NCBI GenBank assembly: GCA_002221725.1
Contig: NJFT01000049.1
Span: 1-64,000 of the forward strand
Length of the DNA stretch: 64,000 nt
Source: Scedosporium boydii
Taxonomy: Eukaryota > Ascomycota > Sordariomycetes > Microascales > Microascaceae
Direction: 5' to 3'
The notes under the pieces were generated by a model. That model did not search any database. It was not told the DNA's origin and saw only the letters and a program-made list of their open reading frames with translations. Shown in pieces: positions 44,147 to 55,975 of this stretch (position 1 is its first letter; the number at the start of each line of letters is the position of its first letter). The position numbers and the translations under genes were made by a program.

Positions 44147-45608
44147 TGAATTTTGGCTCTTGCGATAGTTATATAGCCGGAGGATCCGCCGTACTGAGCG
44201 ACGACATTAAATTCACTCCCATTAACAGCTGCGTGTTGCCTGATAATTCGGTGCTGTGAACTAATCTACCAGCCGTGATTAAAAGTGCCTTAGGTGGTAC
44301 CCGTTGTAAGAGCCTTGAATCCTTGACGTAGTCACTCAAGGGCCGAGTAGAGCATAGTATTTTGTCTTTGAAGCTGCCCGGAGACGGAGGCAGCTGTCAG
44401 GAGGTAGAAACTTCTGTCTTCAGACTCGCTTACCCCGACAACATCTGGGACGGATTAGCCGGAGGATGTTGGCCTCGTCGAAGACGCGTCCGAGAGCCCA
44501 ATTCCGAGGTATTCGCCGGATATCGCACTGAGTTCCCGAGAGCGTGGTCTTGATAGAAACCATGCCATCACGGGAGAAGGTTGTCTGAGGCTGGCTATGA
44601 GCCATGATTGTTAATGGGTATTTGGGGAAGTTGGCAATGACGTAGCTGTAAGAGTTAAAAGAAAGATATGGGCTTTTGTATTTTCTTAGACAGAAGATGT
44701 ACTAGTTGAGCGGGGAGAAATAGATACCGAGGGGGGCGGAGTTACAGGCGTTATAAGCAATGGAAAAGCAAGCAAATCTCAAACACACTCTACAGTTCAC
44801 ATAGCGTCCCCTACGCACCACTGCACATTTTCGTTCTCGCCTCTCCGGTGTTCCCCGGCCTAGATAATCTCATGTACGGTAGTTGAGGCAAGAGAATGCA
44901 GACGGACAGTTGTCGGCATTTCGCAAGTCCTAGTATTAGTTTCCAAACCTCTACAAATTATACTTCCCATTAACCAGTGTTGTAAGTTAAAATTGAGAAA
45001 CTATCTCGTCTACTATAAATTGGAGGTGACCGTTAATGATGCTTCATATTGCCTTGAAATCCAGCCTCCTGCCAGCTTTAACCACGACTTTCAAGAAATT
45101 GAACGCTGCGTGATACATATGTAGGAGCTGTTGGATCGGACCATTCATTGGGTGAACCCGAAATATTTTGAGCACTGGTTCCCCCGTTTCGCTCTCAGGG
45201 CTCTGCACCTTCATGCCTGAAACGTTGAGCAGTGAGATTACCTTGACATACAACTCAGAATCTATTAATCTTGCGGGCAAATGTGGATATGAAAAAACAT
45301 ACACGAGTAAACTCTGGACCATCTTTCTCGCTCCCTGGGAGTGCGAAATCGTTAACGATATTCTCCCCCCTGTCGTTCCTGCCATTGGACAATCTTCCAA
45401 ACTATTGGTGGCTATGCAATTTGTCCAGTTCGAATGCATAAACACTGCCACGCTCCGTCGGATGAAGTTTCAAGCCTACAAGACAGCCTCATGCTAGAGC
45501 CAGATTAAGTTAGGATCATCTTCTTCCATTGTGAGGTCGGCTAACTCATGTCTGCAGCTTTCGGCCACCCGAATTCAAACAGGCTCACTCAACATCGCGC
45601 GCATAGTG
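44147..45608. other. Intergenic region with one doubtful minus-strand frame
   Basis: Between the aldolase and HET genes. A minus-strand ATG frame at 45439-45044 (131 codons, ending VKAGRRLDFKAI) has a protein-like composition but no family I know. The rest shows nothing. Confidence 0.35.
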
Positions 45609-47729
45609 ATGGAGCAATCACCGAACCTCGTCTATGGACCACTCGACCACGAACAGAAGGAGATTCGCCTCCTCGAACTCATCCCCAATGGAGGTGCTGC
45701 CGCCGCCAAGATACATTGTCGAATTCATGTCGTATCGCTAAATGAAAACGACTTAATCTTTGACGCCCTCTCATACACATGGGGTACAGAGCCCGCAGAC
45801 CGCCCGATCGACATTGATGGGAAAGTGACGCTTGTGACTGCGAATCTCGAAGCCGCGCTCCGTCGTCTAAACGAGTACTATAACTCCAACGATAAGGGCA
45901 ATGCAAGTGCCACAGCGCATAAAATCTGGATAGATGCTCTTTGTATCAACCAAAAGGACACCCCAGAGCGGGACAGCCAGGTCTCTATGATGCGCGATAT
46001 TTACGAGGGAGCCAAAGATGTGATCGTCTGGCTGGGTGAATGGAAGGCCCCGATCGCCGCGATAGGAGAAACACAGGAATGTGGGAACAGCGGAGGCCAG
46101 AACACGAGTCCCAATGAATCGGTGGCCCGCGCAATGGCTGCTCTCAGCGAGATTGGCCAAGGCCGCCATGCATGCGAGATAGACCTCTTTACCAACCTCA
46201 AGGAGCAAGAAAACCAAGAAGCACTCTCGGTGATGTGTTATCTTCTTAAGCGCCCTTACTGGCGCCGGGCCTGGGTGGTGCAAGAGACGGTTGCAGCTCG
46301 TCATGCAACGATCCTCTGCGGCGACGTCACAGCCCAGTTTGATCACTTCCTTGATCTTGGAGGCCTTCGAGGCACGCAGGACATGGCCTGCTGCGAAGCC
46401 CGTTGGCATAGCCTATCCAATGACCTCCAGGAAGCCTACTTTTCTCACGCACCCCTCGTTTGGCATTTAACGACGACAAGGGAGTCCTTTCATGACCAGG
46501 GTAGCCTAAAGATGTCATTGGAAAATCTGCTGGTGCACTTTCGGCAGCGACAATCAACAGACCCGCTGGACAAGGTTTATGCCTTTGTGGGCCTCGTTAA
46601 GCGGTGGCAGGGTGACAAAGGACCTTTGGAGATAAGGTACGCGCTTGAACCGGCGCAGTTGTACACACAAGTGGCATTCCGCATTCTCTCAGGAGGCAAA
46701 AATCTGAATCTTCTGGCCCATAGTGAAAGCCGAGGCCAAGTGGAGGGGCTTCCCTCCTGGGTACCAGATTGGACAAGCGGTGGCTACACAAAAGAGATGC
46801 TTGATGTGAGCTCGACGACTCTGGCACCCATCATTTACCATGCCTCTGGAGAGGGTGATACCTATACCTTTGTGCGGCCGAAACTCTTTGGTGGATCTGT
46901 CTTACTCTTGGGTGGACACAAGGTCGGCGTTGTGACTGGCTCGGTGCCACCAGCGGCTCACCCGATCGGAACCATCCAGAAGTGGTGGGCTGCCGCGACT
47001 GAATGGTTTGAGCATGACGAAGAAATTGCCCGGGTTAAGGACGCTCATACCGAGGCTGCGGACACCGGGGATTCGCAATCCGGCCGAGTCGCCTTGCCAA
47101 AGATGAAGCCTAGATGGTTCTTCTGGGGCGAAGACCTTCAGGATACATCGCTTTATGACTGCTTTTTCCGCACACTACTTGGAGATTTCATTACGCCCTT
47201 GACTTCCAGCGGTACCCCGTTCCGCCGTGCACCTGGCGAAGATGTGGCCCTGTTCCAGCACATGATGAGGGATACATGTATTATCCCGAGCCGTCCAGAT
47301 CGCGAGAGTTCTGATTGGTTTGATTGGGGAACGAGACCGTACAGAGAGCAGGAGCTCTGGATATCGTATTCCCGGTCTCAGGGTCTCAATAAGCAATTCT
47401 TTTCCGTAGCTGCTGAAGATTCTGCGCCTATACGCAAGCCAGGAGGGGATGCGACTGTTGAACCGGGGAACAGCTACGCTACAGCCGTTGAACCCCCAGG
47501 ACGGAGTGAAGGCTACATGGGAATAGGCCCGACAGGGATGCGGGAGGGAGACGAGGTTTGGGTTTTATTCGGATCACCAATCCCATTTGTCCTCCGAAGG
47601 GTAGAAAAGTCTGTGGGCGACATACACTTGGATAATTGTCTGGAGGTGGTCGGCCCTTGCTTTGTAAATGGCATCATGTATGGCGAAACAGTGGAAAGGG
47701 CTAAGCCAGAGGGGCTCTTTTTGGCCTGA
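45609..47729 (+). CDS. HET-domain (heterokaryon incompatibility) protein
   Basis: A single-exon protein of 706 residues from the ATG at 45609; the frame is open a little further upstream without ATG. The HET domain is clear: FDALSYTWGTE near residue 50, IWIDALCINQKDTPERDSQV near 106, YEGAKDVIVWLGE near 137, and RPYWRRAWVVQETVAARHAT later. The middle and C-terminal parts have the usual 'DPLDKVYAFVGLV' and 'LPSWVPDW' segments of HET family members. The far C-terminus (VLRRVEKSVGDIHLDNCLEV ... GIMYGE) is also common to this group. HET domains trigger cell death when genetically different hyphae fuse, and are TIR-related. Only a minority of paralogues have tested roles, so self/non-self function is inferred from the family. 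Confidence 0.93.
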   Translation: MEQSPNLVYGPLDHEQKEIRLLELIPNGGAAAAKIHCRIHVVSLNENDLIFDALSYTWGTEPADRPIDIDGKVTLVTANLEAALRRLNEYYNSNDKGNASATAHKIWIDALCINQKDTPERDSQVSMMRDIYEGAKDVIVWLGEWKAPIAAIGETQECGNSGGQNTSPNESVARAMAALSEIGQGRHACEIDLFTNLKEQENQEALSVMCYLLKRPYWRRAWVVQETVAARHATILCGDVTAQFDHFLDLGGLRGTQDMACCEARWHSLSNDLQEAYFSHAPLVWHLTTTRESFHDQGSLKMSLENLLVHFRQRQSTDPLDKVYAFVGLVKRWQGDKGPLEIRYALEPAQLYTQVAFRILSGGKNLNLLAHSESRGQVEGLPSWVPDWTSGGYTKEMLDVSSTTLAPIIYHASGEGDTYTFVRPKLFGGSVLLLGGHKVGVVTGSVPPAAHPIGTIQKWWAAATEWFEHDEEIARVKDAHTEAADTGDSQSGRVALPKMKPRWFFWGEDLQDTSLYDCFFRTLLGDFITPLTSSGTPFRRAPGEDVALFQHMMRDTCIIPSRPDRESSDWFDWGTRPYREQELWISYSRSQGLNKQFFSVAAEDSAPIRKPGGDATVEPGNSYATAVEPPGRSEGYMGIGPTGMREGDEVWVLFGSPIPFVLRRVEKSVGDIHLDNCLEVVGPCFVNGIMYGETVERAKPEGLFLA

Positions 47730-48968
47730 AGCTGGGTTCTGGGCGCGGTGGATACGTGGTTGAGTCTTGTCAAGAGTGGCTTTTTCGCAAACACGGGGAT
47801 GTGCTCGTGCTTCCACAAGCGTAGAGAATCGATCGGGATCTTCCTCGTATTCTAACTCAAAGCGAGTCCTTTAACCTTGATGGCCCAGATTCGGAAATCC
47901 ACTACGTGCCTCTATCTTCACCCTTTTGACTAGGTTTCTAAAATCGGTCGAGACGGCTCTGCTAAGTCCTTTATCGTGCCTATCTTTCCCCCAGATATTT
48001 CCATCCATGTGCATCAATCATCCGACGATATTCTTGATTCAGCACCTGCGCTTCCGCTACCCTTACGGTGTAGACCCTAGTTCAGCTAGACCAACAAGAA
48101 ATACGTCCAAAAAAAAAAGGCTCCGCGTCCGGCGTTTTCTCCCCACGCATAGTTATGAAGATCCTTAACCAGGTCCCTAGGCGGATACCCCACACTCTCA
48201 TCTGTTCTGGAGTTTCGCCGAGGGAGTGTTGGCCCCGGACTACCCCGCATAAATAGCGTCCCTGAGGGTGCCGCTTTGGTCTCTCCCAGCGCCGATTTGG
48301 AAAAGGCTCCGATGATAGTACTATCCGTACAGACTATAATACGGGGGGATGCAACTTAGGGTGTCACCAGCCGGGACTAATTCGGTCGGAAGTCCTACCA
48401 CCCACCCACGCCTATCAGCGGACGTGCCATGTCCACCTGAACTCGTGAATGTCACCGCTGGGCTCGAGGACGTTCTGTCATTGGCGATAAATAATCCATT
48501 ATCATGTCCGCAGACAACGCCTACTTATGTCTCAATTACGCCTCTTGTCAGTCAAGTGGTGGCTGGTTGGTCGTCACGAGAGGTCCTACCATGACGGTAC
48601 CTCGAGGCCACCTCAACCTACCAATCTACCATGCACATGACTTGTTGATCGACCCTGGCGTCCATATTCTACAGATTTGGGTCTAGTGCGATGCGTGGCA
48701 CCGTAGCGGTGATTGTATCGCGAGAGTTCTCTATTATAGGCCAGAGGGAGCGACGAGATAATTTGCGTCGGCGCAGCGTCTGTTTTGGGGGCTTGGCTTG
48801 AGAAAATAAATTTTGTGGTTGTATAAGTGTACACGATCGCCAGCCGCCACGTCGTGGATCGCATCTGCCCTCGAGAAATCGGCGTTGATTCCCCTAGTTC
48901 GGCATCGGCGAGTCCCTTTTGTGACGTCCATCCTCAACAACGTTACGATACGATTGCTACCGTAGAGA
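47730..48968. other. Upstream region of the GH3 gene, no gene seen
   Basis: About 1.2 kb with no coding stretch I can support. I looked here for an exon that would give the GH3 protein a signal peptide and found none; the GH3 frame meets TAG six bases before its ATG. Confidence 0.4.
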
Positions 48969-51884
48969 ATGGGGAACTCGGGCTCCCAGGTCAGCAGCTA
49001 TGTTGCCGCGGACTACTATCCTGCCCCGTACGGCGGTTGGGTTGGTGGCTGGGCAGAGAGCTATGCGCGAGCTCGTGAGCTAGTTGAGTCGATGACCCTA
49101 GCAGAGAAAACAAACATCACCTCTGGAACGGGCATCTACATGGGTATGAATCTCACCATTTCTTGTCATCCACTTTGCGTCTAACAAATTATCCTCTAGG
49201 GTACGTGCATGAAACTTCGGCCTCGCTACCCCATTTCCTCCTTATGACAAGATATGTGGTGAGATCATCACTGAAGAATCATGTTAACAAGTCGAAAGGC
49301 GCTGCGTTGGCAATACTGGAAGTGCCGATCGTGTGGGCTTCCCTCAGCTGTGTCTAGGTGATGCTGCCAACGGAGTTCGTCTCGCCGACTTCGTCACCGT
49401 CTTCCCCGCCGGCATTACCACTGGCGCCACGTGGGACAAGGATCTCATGTACTCGAGAGCCGTTGCCATGGGAAAGGAGTTCCGTGGAAAGGGTGTGAAT
49501 ATCTACCTTGGCCCTGCCGTGGGTCCGCTCGGTAGAAAGCCGAAAGGAGGGAGAAATTGGGAGGGATTTGGGGCCGATCCCGTCCTGCAGGCTACCGGCG
49601 CGTCCCTAACTATCAAAGGCGTTCAAGAGCAAGGTGTCATTGCCACGATCAAGCATTTTATTGGGAACGAGCAGGAGATGTACCGCATGTACAATCCGTT
49701 TCAAACTGGCTACAGCTCCAATATTGGTATGACGATCCCGGAAAGTCCTTCATCCAATGAGCCTCGTGGTAATGACTTGATACATTAGATGACCGAACCC
49801 TCCACGAACTCTACCTGTGGCCCTTCGCAGAAGGGGTGAGGGCCGGCGTTGGCTCGGTTATGACGGCATACAATGGCGTGCGCGAACACACTCTCTCTAT
49901 TCTTGCCCGATTTCTTACAAAATCCCCCGTTGACTAACAAAGATAACCCTCAGGTGAACAATTCGGCCTGCAGCCAGAACAGCATGCTCATCAACGGCAT
50001 CCTGAAAGATGAGCTTGGATTCCAGGGATTCGTCATGTCAGATTGGCTTGCCCACATGTCTGGCGTTGGCTCAGCTTTAGCCGGGCTAGACATGAACATG
50101 CCGGGCGACACTCAGGTCCCACTCTTTGGTTACAGCTACTGGATGTACGATCTCACGCGCTCAGTTTTGAATGGATCGGTTCCTGTCGACCGACTAAATG
50201 ACATGGCGACTCGTATCGTGGCGGCTTGGTACCACTTCGGCCAAGACGACGGTTTCCCGGAGCCAAACTTCTCCACCACGACTCGGGACCGCGAGGGAGA
50301 TCTATACGCTGCTGCCTGGCCATTTTCTCCTCGCGGTGTCGTGAATGAGTTCGTCGATGTTCAAGAAGACCACCACCTTGTCGCTAGACAAGTGGCCCAG
50401 GATGCTATCACCCTGCTCAAGAACGTCGGCTCGTTGCTGCCTCTATCAACTGATCGGCCTATCAAGGTCTTCGGCACGGGTGCTGCGGAGAATCCTGATG
50501 GTCCCAACGCATGTTCAGACCGCAACTGTAATAAGGGAACTCTTGGCCAGGGATGGGGATCCGGAACCGTTGATTACCCCTATCTCGATTCTCCCATCGA
50601 TGCTCTGAGGAAGAATGCAAAGGATGTCACGTTTTACAATACCGACAAGTTCCCTAGCGTTCCCACTCCTGGGGCAGATGACGTCGCCATCGTCTTCATA
50701 ACTTCCGACTCGGGAGAGAATTCCTACACGGTGGAAGGAAATCATGGCGACCGTGATGGTTCCGGGCTTTATTCCTGGCACGATGGAGATGCCCTCGTGA
50801 AAAAGGCCGCCGAAACCTATGCCAACGTGATTGTGGTCGCCCAAACGGTGGGACCTCTCGTCTTGGAGCGGTGGATTGATATGCCGAGTGTCAAATCCGC
50901 TCTGTTTGCCCATTTGCCAGGACAGGAGGCTGGGGAATCCCTGACAAATGTTCTTTTCGGCAAGGTATCGCCTAGTGGACACCTTCCTTACAGTATCACC
51001 AAGCAGGAATCCGACTACCCAAGTAGCATCACAGATCTGGTGACTGGCTCTGGCGTACAAGATGACTATGTCGAGGGATTGTGAGCACCTGCTTCTTGAC
51101 GTATTATTATGGATCCTGAAAACTCACCTCATAACTACTGAATAGATATATCGACTACCGATACTTGAACAAAGCTGGCATCAAACCTCGCTATGCCTTT
51201 GGCCACGGGCTCAGTTACACAAGTTTCTCCCTCACAAACCCTACAATTACCAAGGTCGCCAAACTCAGCGCTTTACCTCCAACCAGGCCTGCAAAGGGAA
51301 ATATTCTCGACTACTCGGGACCTGTCCCGGGCGAGTCGGAGGCACTGCCTCCTGCTGGATTCAACAAGATCTTCCGATACATCTACTCTTGGCTTCAACC
51401 TGGCGAAGCGAAAAATGCAGTCAAGGATCGCCAAACGAAGACTTACGATGCATACCCCCGTGGCTATAGCACAGAGCAGAAGCCCGGCCCCAGATCTGGA
51501 GGTGGCGAAGGAGGGAATCCTGCTTTATGGGATGTCGCTTATAAGATTTCTGTCACCATTACTAATTCCGGGGCAAGGCATTCCGGCAAGGAAGTCGTGC
51601 AAGCATACGTGCAATTTCCCGATAACATCCCCTATGATACACCCATTATCCAGCTGCGAGACTTTGCGAAAACCCGGGAGCTGGGACCCAACGAGAGCCA
51701 GGTTGTTGAACTCCAGCTTACGCGCAAGGATATCAGTGTCTGGGACGTAGAAATACAAGACTGGGTTATCCCTAATGTGGATGGAAGATTCAAGGTGTGG
51801 ATTGGCGAGGCAAGCGATCGGTTTTCTGTTGTTTGCTATACAGATCAGTTGAGCTGCGAGGCGAACGTCGAGGGTCCGCTTTAA
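48969..51884 (+). CDS. GH3 beta-glucosidase
   Basis: Exons 48969-49143, (49200), 49299-49726, 49789-49877, 49954-51080 and 51146-51884 give 852 in-frame residues. Family motifs are [92 protein letters not shown], and the catalytic nucleophile region [17 protein letters not shown] (Asp of SDW). Later parts are [31 protein letters not shown] and the C-terminal fibronectin-like domain ([28 protein letters not shown]). It should release glucose from cello- or other beta-gluco-oligosaccharides. Oddly the N-terminus [10 protein letters not shown] lacks a signal peptide, which relatives have. The first intron region is abnormal: either a 1-nt exon (G at 49200) between two introns, or one 148-nt intron 49144-49291 adding VER. 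Confidence 0.88.
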
Positions 51885-52199
51885 GGTTTTAGATTTAGGG
51901 TGATTCAACGAGACACATATTCCCAAATCGATAAATGTCCTATCGACAGGACTTGTGATATCGCAGTGTGAGGCCAATGAACGCATTGGTTGAGGGGGGA
52001 ACGGACCGAGAAGATGAGTGCAGCTCAGCAGAGTAATTCGCAAAGCCTGAGATCCCAAGTTGAACGCTGATTGGAAGTGGCTTCCATACGGCGTCCGGCA
52101 TACCTTGGCCACTTCAGACACCCCTCCCGGAAGACGTTAGAACTTAAGAGTGCTCCAGCTTCCGACTTGACACAGCGCTTTCGTACAATTTGCGTTTTA
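51885..52199. other. Convergent intergenic region, nothing seen
   Basis: Between the 3' ends of the GH3 and acyl-CoA dehydrogenase genes. Confidence 0.4.
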
Positions 52200-53522
52200 T
52201 TAATAACTGCGAGGTAACTTCAGTACCCTCTCACTAATATAGTTAAGGATCATCTCACGGCTGACTGGGGCGATCCGTGGGATGAGACATTCTCTAAACC
52301 AACGCTCGACATCATATTCCGCCGCATATCCCATTCCACCATGCGTCAGAACGGCTTTCTCGCAAGCGTTGAACGCGGCCTCGGCCGCCATATATTTAGC
52401 GCTATTGCATGCCACTCCAACAGACTCCTGGGGAATGTCCACACCGTCTGACTGCTTCCCACTATCATCGTAGAGCTTGGCGGCATGGTACGTCGAGAGT
52501 TTGGCGCTCTCAAGCTTCATATACGCATCCGCCAAAGGATGTGCGATACCCTGGTTCTGTCCGATGGGCCGCTTAAAAACGACACGATCGCGAGCATACT
52601 GAACAGCCCTTCCAAGGGCAGCGTAGCCGAGTCCTAGCGCCTCACCGGCAAGTAGACAACGCTCCGCGTTCATGCCGTGGAGGATAATCTTGAAACCTTG
52701 CCCTTCCTTTCCGATCAGAGCATCGCCAGGAATTGCGTAGTTGTCGAAGAAGACCTCATTCGCGTCAATCGCCCTGCTGCCAAGTTTCTTAATCTTACGC
52801 ATATCCAAGCCGGGCCGGTCACGGTTCAAGTCGATGCAGAACAGCGAAAGCCCTTCGCTAGGCTTCTTCACGGCGTCTAACGGGGTCGTTCTCGCGAGAA
52901 GAATCATCTTCGAGGCGAGCTGGGCGCAAGTGATCCAGATCTTCTGCCCGGAAACACGATAGGATCCGTCTGGCTGCTTTGTCGCCGTGGTAGAGAGCCG
53001 TAATGTGTCCAGGCCAGCATTTGGCTCTGTGACCCCAAAGCAAACGCGCCACTTGCCTGAGATAATGTGGGGTATTGTCCCCCCCAACTGTTCCTTGGTC
53101 CCAAACTTGGCCAGTGGCTGCGTCGCGTAGACATTGGCATGGATAGCCTGGGCGCCTGCCATGCCCGCGCCGCTCTGTGTAATAGTCTGCATCATCACCG
53201 TCGCCTCGGAAATCCCCAAGCCCGATCCACCATGGGCCTCGGGGAGGGCTATGCCGAGCCAGCCGGCTTCCGCCAAAGCACGGTGGAATTCTCGGGGATC
53301 TCGCTCGGTCTGGTCCCGTTCTTGCCAATACGTGTTGGGAAATTGTTCGCAGATCCGCGCCACGCCGTCTCGAACCTCCAGCTGCGTTTGTGTGAAGCTC
53401 GTCGTGTCCATAAGGCGCCGCAAGGTTGTTGTTGAAAACATGTGGGCGTCGGCCCTGGAGAGCCTGGGCTGCCATAGTGTGCCCTGAGTGCGGAAAAATC
53501 TCTTGAATGCCAGTCGAGACAT
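52200..53522 (-). CDS. Acyl-CoA dehydrogenase family protein, probably mitochondrial
   Basis: A 440-residue single-exon protein. I chose ATG 53522 because it gives an Arg-rich, acid-free leader (MSRLAFKRFFRTQ) suited to mitochondrial import; a frame 27 codons longer exists. Domains run in the usual order: helical N-domain (GWLGIALPEAHGGSGLGISE), beta-domain with FGVTEPNAGLDT and the FAD/substrate strand VSGQKIWITCAQLASKMILL, then the C-domain with VFFDNYAIPGDALIGKEGQG, ARDRVVFKRPIGQNQ and THGGMGYAAEYDVERWFREC. The Glu in AAEYDVER is at the place of the catalytic base used by one subclass. It oxidises an acyl-CoA at alpha-beta with FAD, passing electrons to ETF. A shared promoter word with the CoA-transferase/hydratase pair suggests a joint pathway. 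Confidence 0.9.
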   Translation of the reverse strand: MSRLAFKRFFRTQGTLWQPRLSRADAHMFSTTTLRRLMDTTSFTQTQLEVRDGVARICEQFPNTYWQERDQTERDPREFHRALAEAGWLGIALPEAHGGSGLGISEATVMMQTITQSGAGMAGAQAIHANVYATQPLAKFGTKEQLGGTIPHIISGKWRVCFGVTEPNAGLDTLRLSTTATKQPDGSYRVSGQKIWITCAQLASKMILLARTTPLDAVKKPSEGLSLFCIDLNRDRPGLDMRKIKKLGSRAIDANEVFFDNYAIPGDALIGKEGQGFKIILHGMNAERCLLAGEALGLGYAALGRAVQYARDRVVFKRPIGQNQGIAHPLADAYMKLESAKLSTYHAAKLYDDSGKQSDGVDIPQESVGVACNSAKYMAAEAAFNACEKAVLTHGGMGYAAEYDVERWFRECLIPRIAPVSREMILNYISERVLKLPRSY

Positions 53523-54839
53523 GTTCGTGTGCGGGAAATGGTCGAATAATAAATGGACGTCAGATAAGTCAGGGAGAAAAGATATAAAACTCAGACACTC
53601 CAATCGTGTATAACTAGTTGTAGCCTGTGAACATGGATGATGGATGGCTTGGTTCTGGATGGGTATGAATCGACCGTGTCATAAAGCCGATATGGGCCAA
53701 GTTCGGCTACTTGGTTTCCCCACTTACCCGCCAGGCCATCGTAGCATCGTAGCTACACCGCTGTCTTCGTGCAAGTTCTGATCTCTTCGGGTCTCATTTC
53801 ACATGGCTTCCCTCCTTCAGTTATCTAGAAAATTAATTATCACATCTAGTTTGCAATAATGCTCTTGGTAGAGGAAAAGCCTGGAAAACTAAATAGTAGT
53901 CGGGCGTTGTTGCTGGGAGAGTGGTGGACCTGGTCCATGGCGATGACCCCCTACTAGCGTGATTAGACACGGAAATTCGATATTCAAAGACAGCTCACAT
54001 AAAGCCGGTCATCTTTTGGGATGGACCAGCTCTATTATGTAGCCAAATCAACACTCCGTAGTTAAATCCAAGTCTGAGAAACAACGCTTTACTTCGTATC
54101 CTCTGGTCAGGATTGCGCGTTTCATCCAATCGGCTTTGGCGTCATCCCTGGATAATTGTAAGTGAACTGATCTGTTTTCGAATTGCGAAGGGCATTATTA
54201 CGGGGGGCTTGTCCATGCGGCCCTGGGTAGGCAGTGCATCTGTTAGGCGATACTGGGACAGTTCATGTATATTGTCCTTGATCTATCATGGGGGTTGTGA
54301 AAGTCTCATCTTCTCAGGCCTTCGCCACCCCACTAGATTCTCATCGATGAGGACAACGCTAAGCGCGCTCACATTCCCAACAGAAAAGTAGCAATGTAAA
54401 GCAATGCCTTAAGCCCGCGGGCCTATGGATTGAACGTTAGTTTGCAAAGGTGATAATCTCCACGAACTCCAGCCTAGCTTGTCACACCGTCACCCTTGAT
54501 ATGACCCTCCCTGTGCACTCTAGTAAAGTTTCTGGCCATATCTTTCGGTTTGATTCGATCGGTTACCACTTCGTGGGGTTTTGTAAAATAAACCGTTCGT
54601 ACATTAATGCCTTAATATTTGGGGTCCAGGTTCAGTTGCGTTGGGTTGTGAGTTGCCATGTCCTCTCATGCCTCAAGGTCACACTCTAGGCTAATAGGCC
54701 TATTCCCTAGGGGTCGATATTACTCCTTCATAACGACCGAGTACTCTGATTTTCGAGAAGTCTTCCTTTTCCGGGGCGGCCGTGGAATACTAGGAATGCC
54801 GAGAGGGTCTGACCTTTAAGCTGCCCGGGTGATAGCTAA
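53523..54839. other. Intergenic region, no gene seen
   Basis: Apart from the candidate regulatory site at 53697-53714, no coding stretch or repeat I can support. Confidence 0.4.
53697..53714. promoter_or_regulatory. Candidate zinc-cluster site upstream of acyl-CoA dehydrogenase
   Basis: CCAAGT-TCGGCT-ACTTGG, an inverted repeat with 6-bp arms. It contains TCGGCTACTT (53703-53712), the word also found twice in the CoA-transferase/hydratase promoter. It lies about 180 bases upstream of the dehydrogenase ATG. CGG-containing words are typical Zn(2)-Cys(6) targets. Confidence 0.5.
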
Positions 54840-55975
54840 TTATAGGTACAAAACTCGCGCTACAAGGATAGCCCCAAGAATATATCCACGGTAACTCATC
54901 GTCTCAGTCATAAGCCCATTCGACTCGGCATCGCCTGAGACCGTGCTTCTGGAAAATCCAACGATGGGTTTCCAGTCTGGTTGTTCCCCCAATAGAAGCT
55001 CGTCAGACCGCGCAGCGTCAACCCGGCCTAAGAAGTCAACGGTAATATCTCCACCCAATGTCCCCACAGGCCGCACGTCGTTGTTTAGCTTGAAGACGCC
55101 GTTCAGGGTCCATGAAGCAGCCTGGTCGTCAAACTGCCCAGTGAGCACTGGGTCAACGAGGTGGACTCGATCGATCCAGGGACGGCTGCTGGTGCGCATG
55201 ATGTGGCCTCCCCACCAGGTCTCAGTTGCATTGTCACACTGGCTCATGTTGAACTGTATTCCCTCTGGCCAGCGATTGCTGGTCCCGGAAAGGCTGTAGG
55301 ACGCATCGGAAAGGCGTGTTGTAGATAGATTCCATTTAGGATCCGCAATATTCGCAGGATACCCTCTTTGCCTCGGTCTATAAAGCTCGGATTAGCTCTC
55401 TCCGACATCGTAGGCTTATTTTGAACGCACTCGTTTGATTCAAGGTGGAAGATATCGTCGTTAATCTGCACTGGAGAAGGGTTCGTGTTATCAGGCTGTG
55501 GTCAGAGGTCAATAATTACGTCTGGCCATGAGTTGACCATAAACATGACAGGATTGTGCCCCTTGTCCTCGTTATTTGGCTTCACAATCGCTACCAATGA
55601 CTTATAGGAGAATTCGAAAACCTGGTCTGTGAATCTGTCGCAGGCTGTTTCGCGTTCATCTCCTTTTCTATCTGGGCCCCAGTCCCGGGGAGTCAGTCGG
55701 AAGTTTACGGTTCCGTTATAGTATCTGTCCACAATTTCAGGGTTCTGGTCAATAGGACACCGGGGTCTCGACCCGAATACTAGGTATTCTGGCTCTTATA
55801 CCTCTTGTACTTACGATCCAGTCCAGGCATACAGCCAATATGCGAGATCCGTGACGTTCTGGGGCCGATAATTCGATTCCGGGTTGTAACTTATGTCTTT
55901 CGTCCCAAGAGCAGTGGTCAGGAAGAAGAGGAACGCCACAAGACGCACTACATAGCTAAAAGACACCGAGTACAT
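54840..55975 (-). CDS. Secreted, probably GPI-anchored protein of unknown function
   Basis: A 330-residue model on four exons: 55975-55815, 55766-55538, 55495-55431 and 55377-54840. Introns are short (48, 42 and 53 nt); the second (55537-55496) is unusually short and its donor is uncertain, though the frame fits. Residues about 1-25 form a signal peptide (VVRLVAFLFFLTTALG). The mature part has NYRPQNVTDLAYWLYAWTGS, several N-x-T/S sequons, a Cys in NMSQCDNATETWWGGH and a beta-rich ending. The C-terminus is a hydrophobic stretch (YILGAILVARVLYL) after a Ser/Gly-rich spacer, as expected for a GPI-anchor signal. It belongs to no family I can name. Confidence 0.65.
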
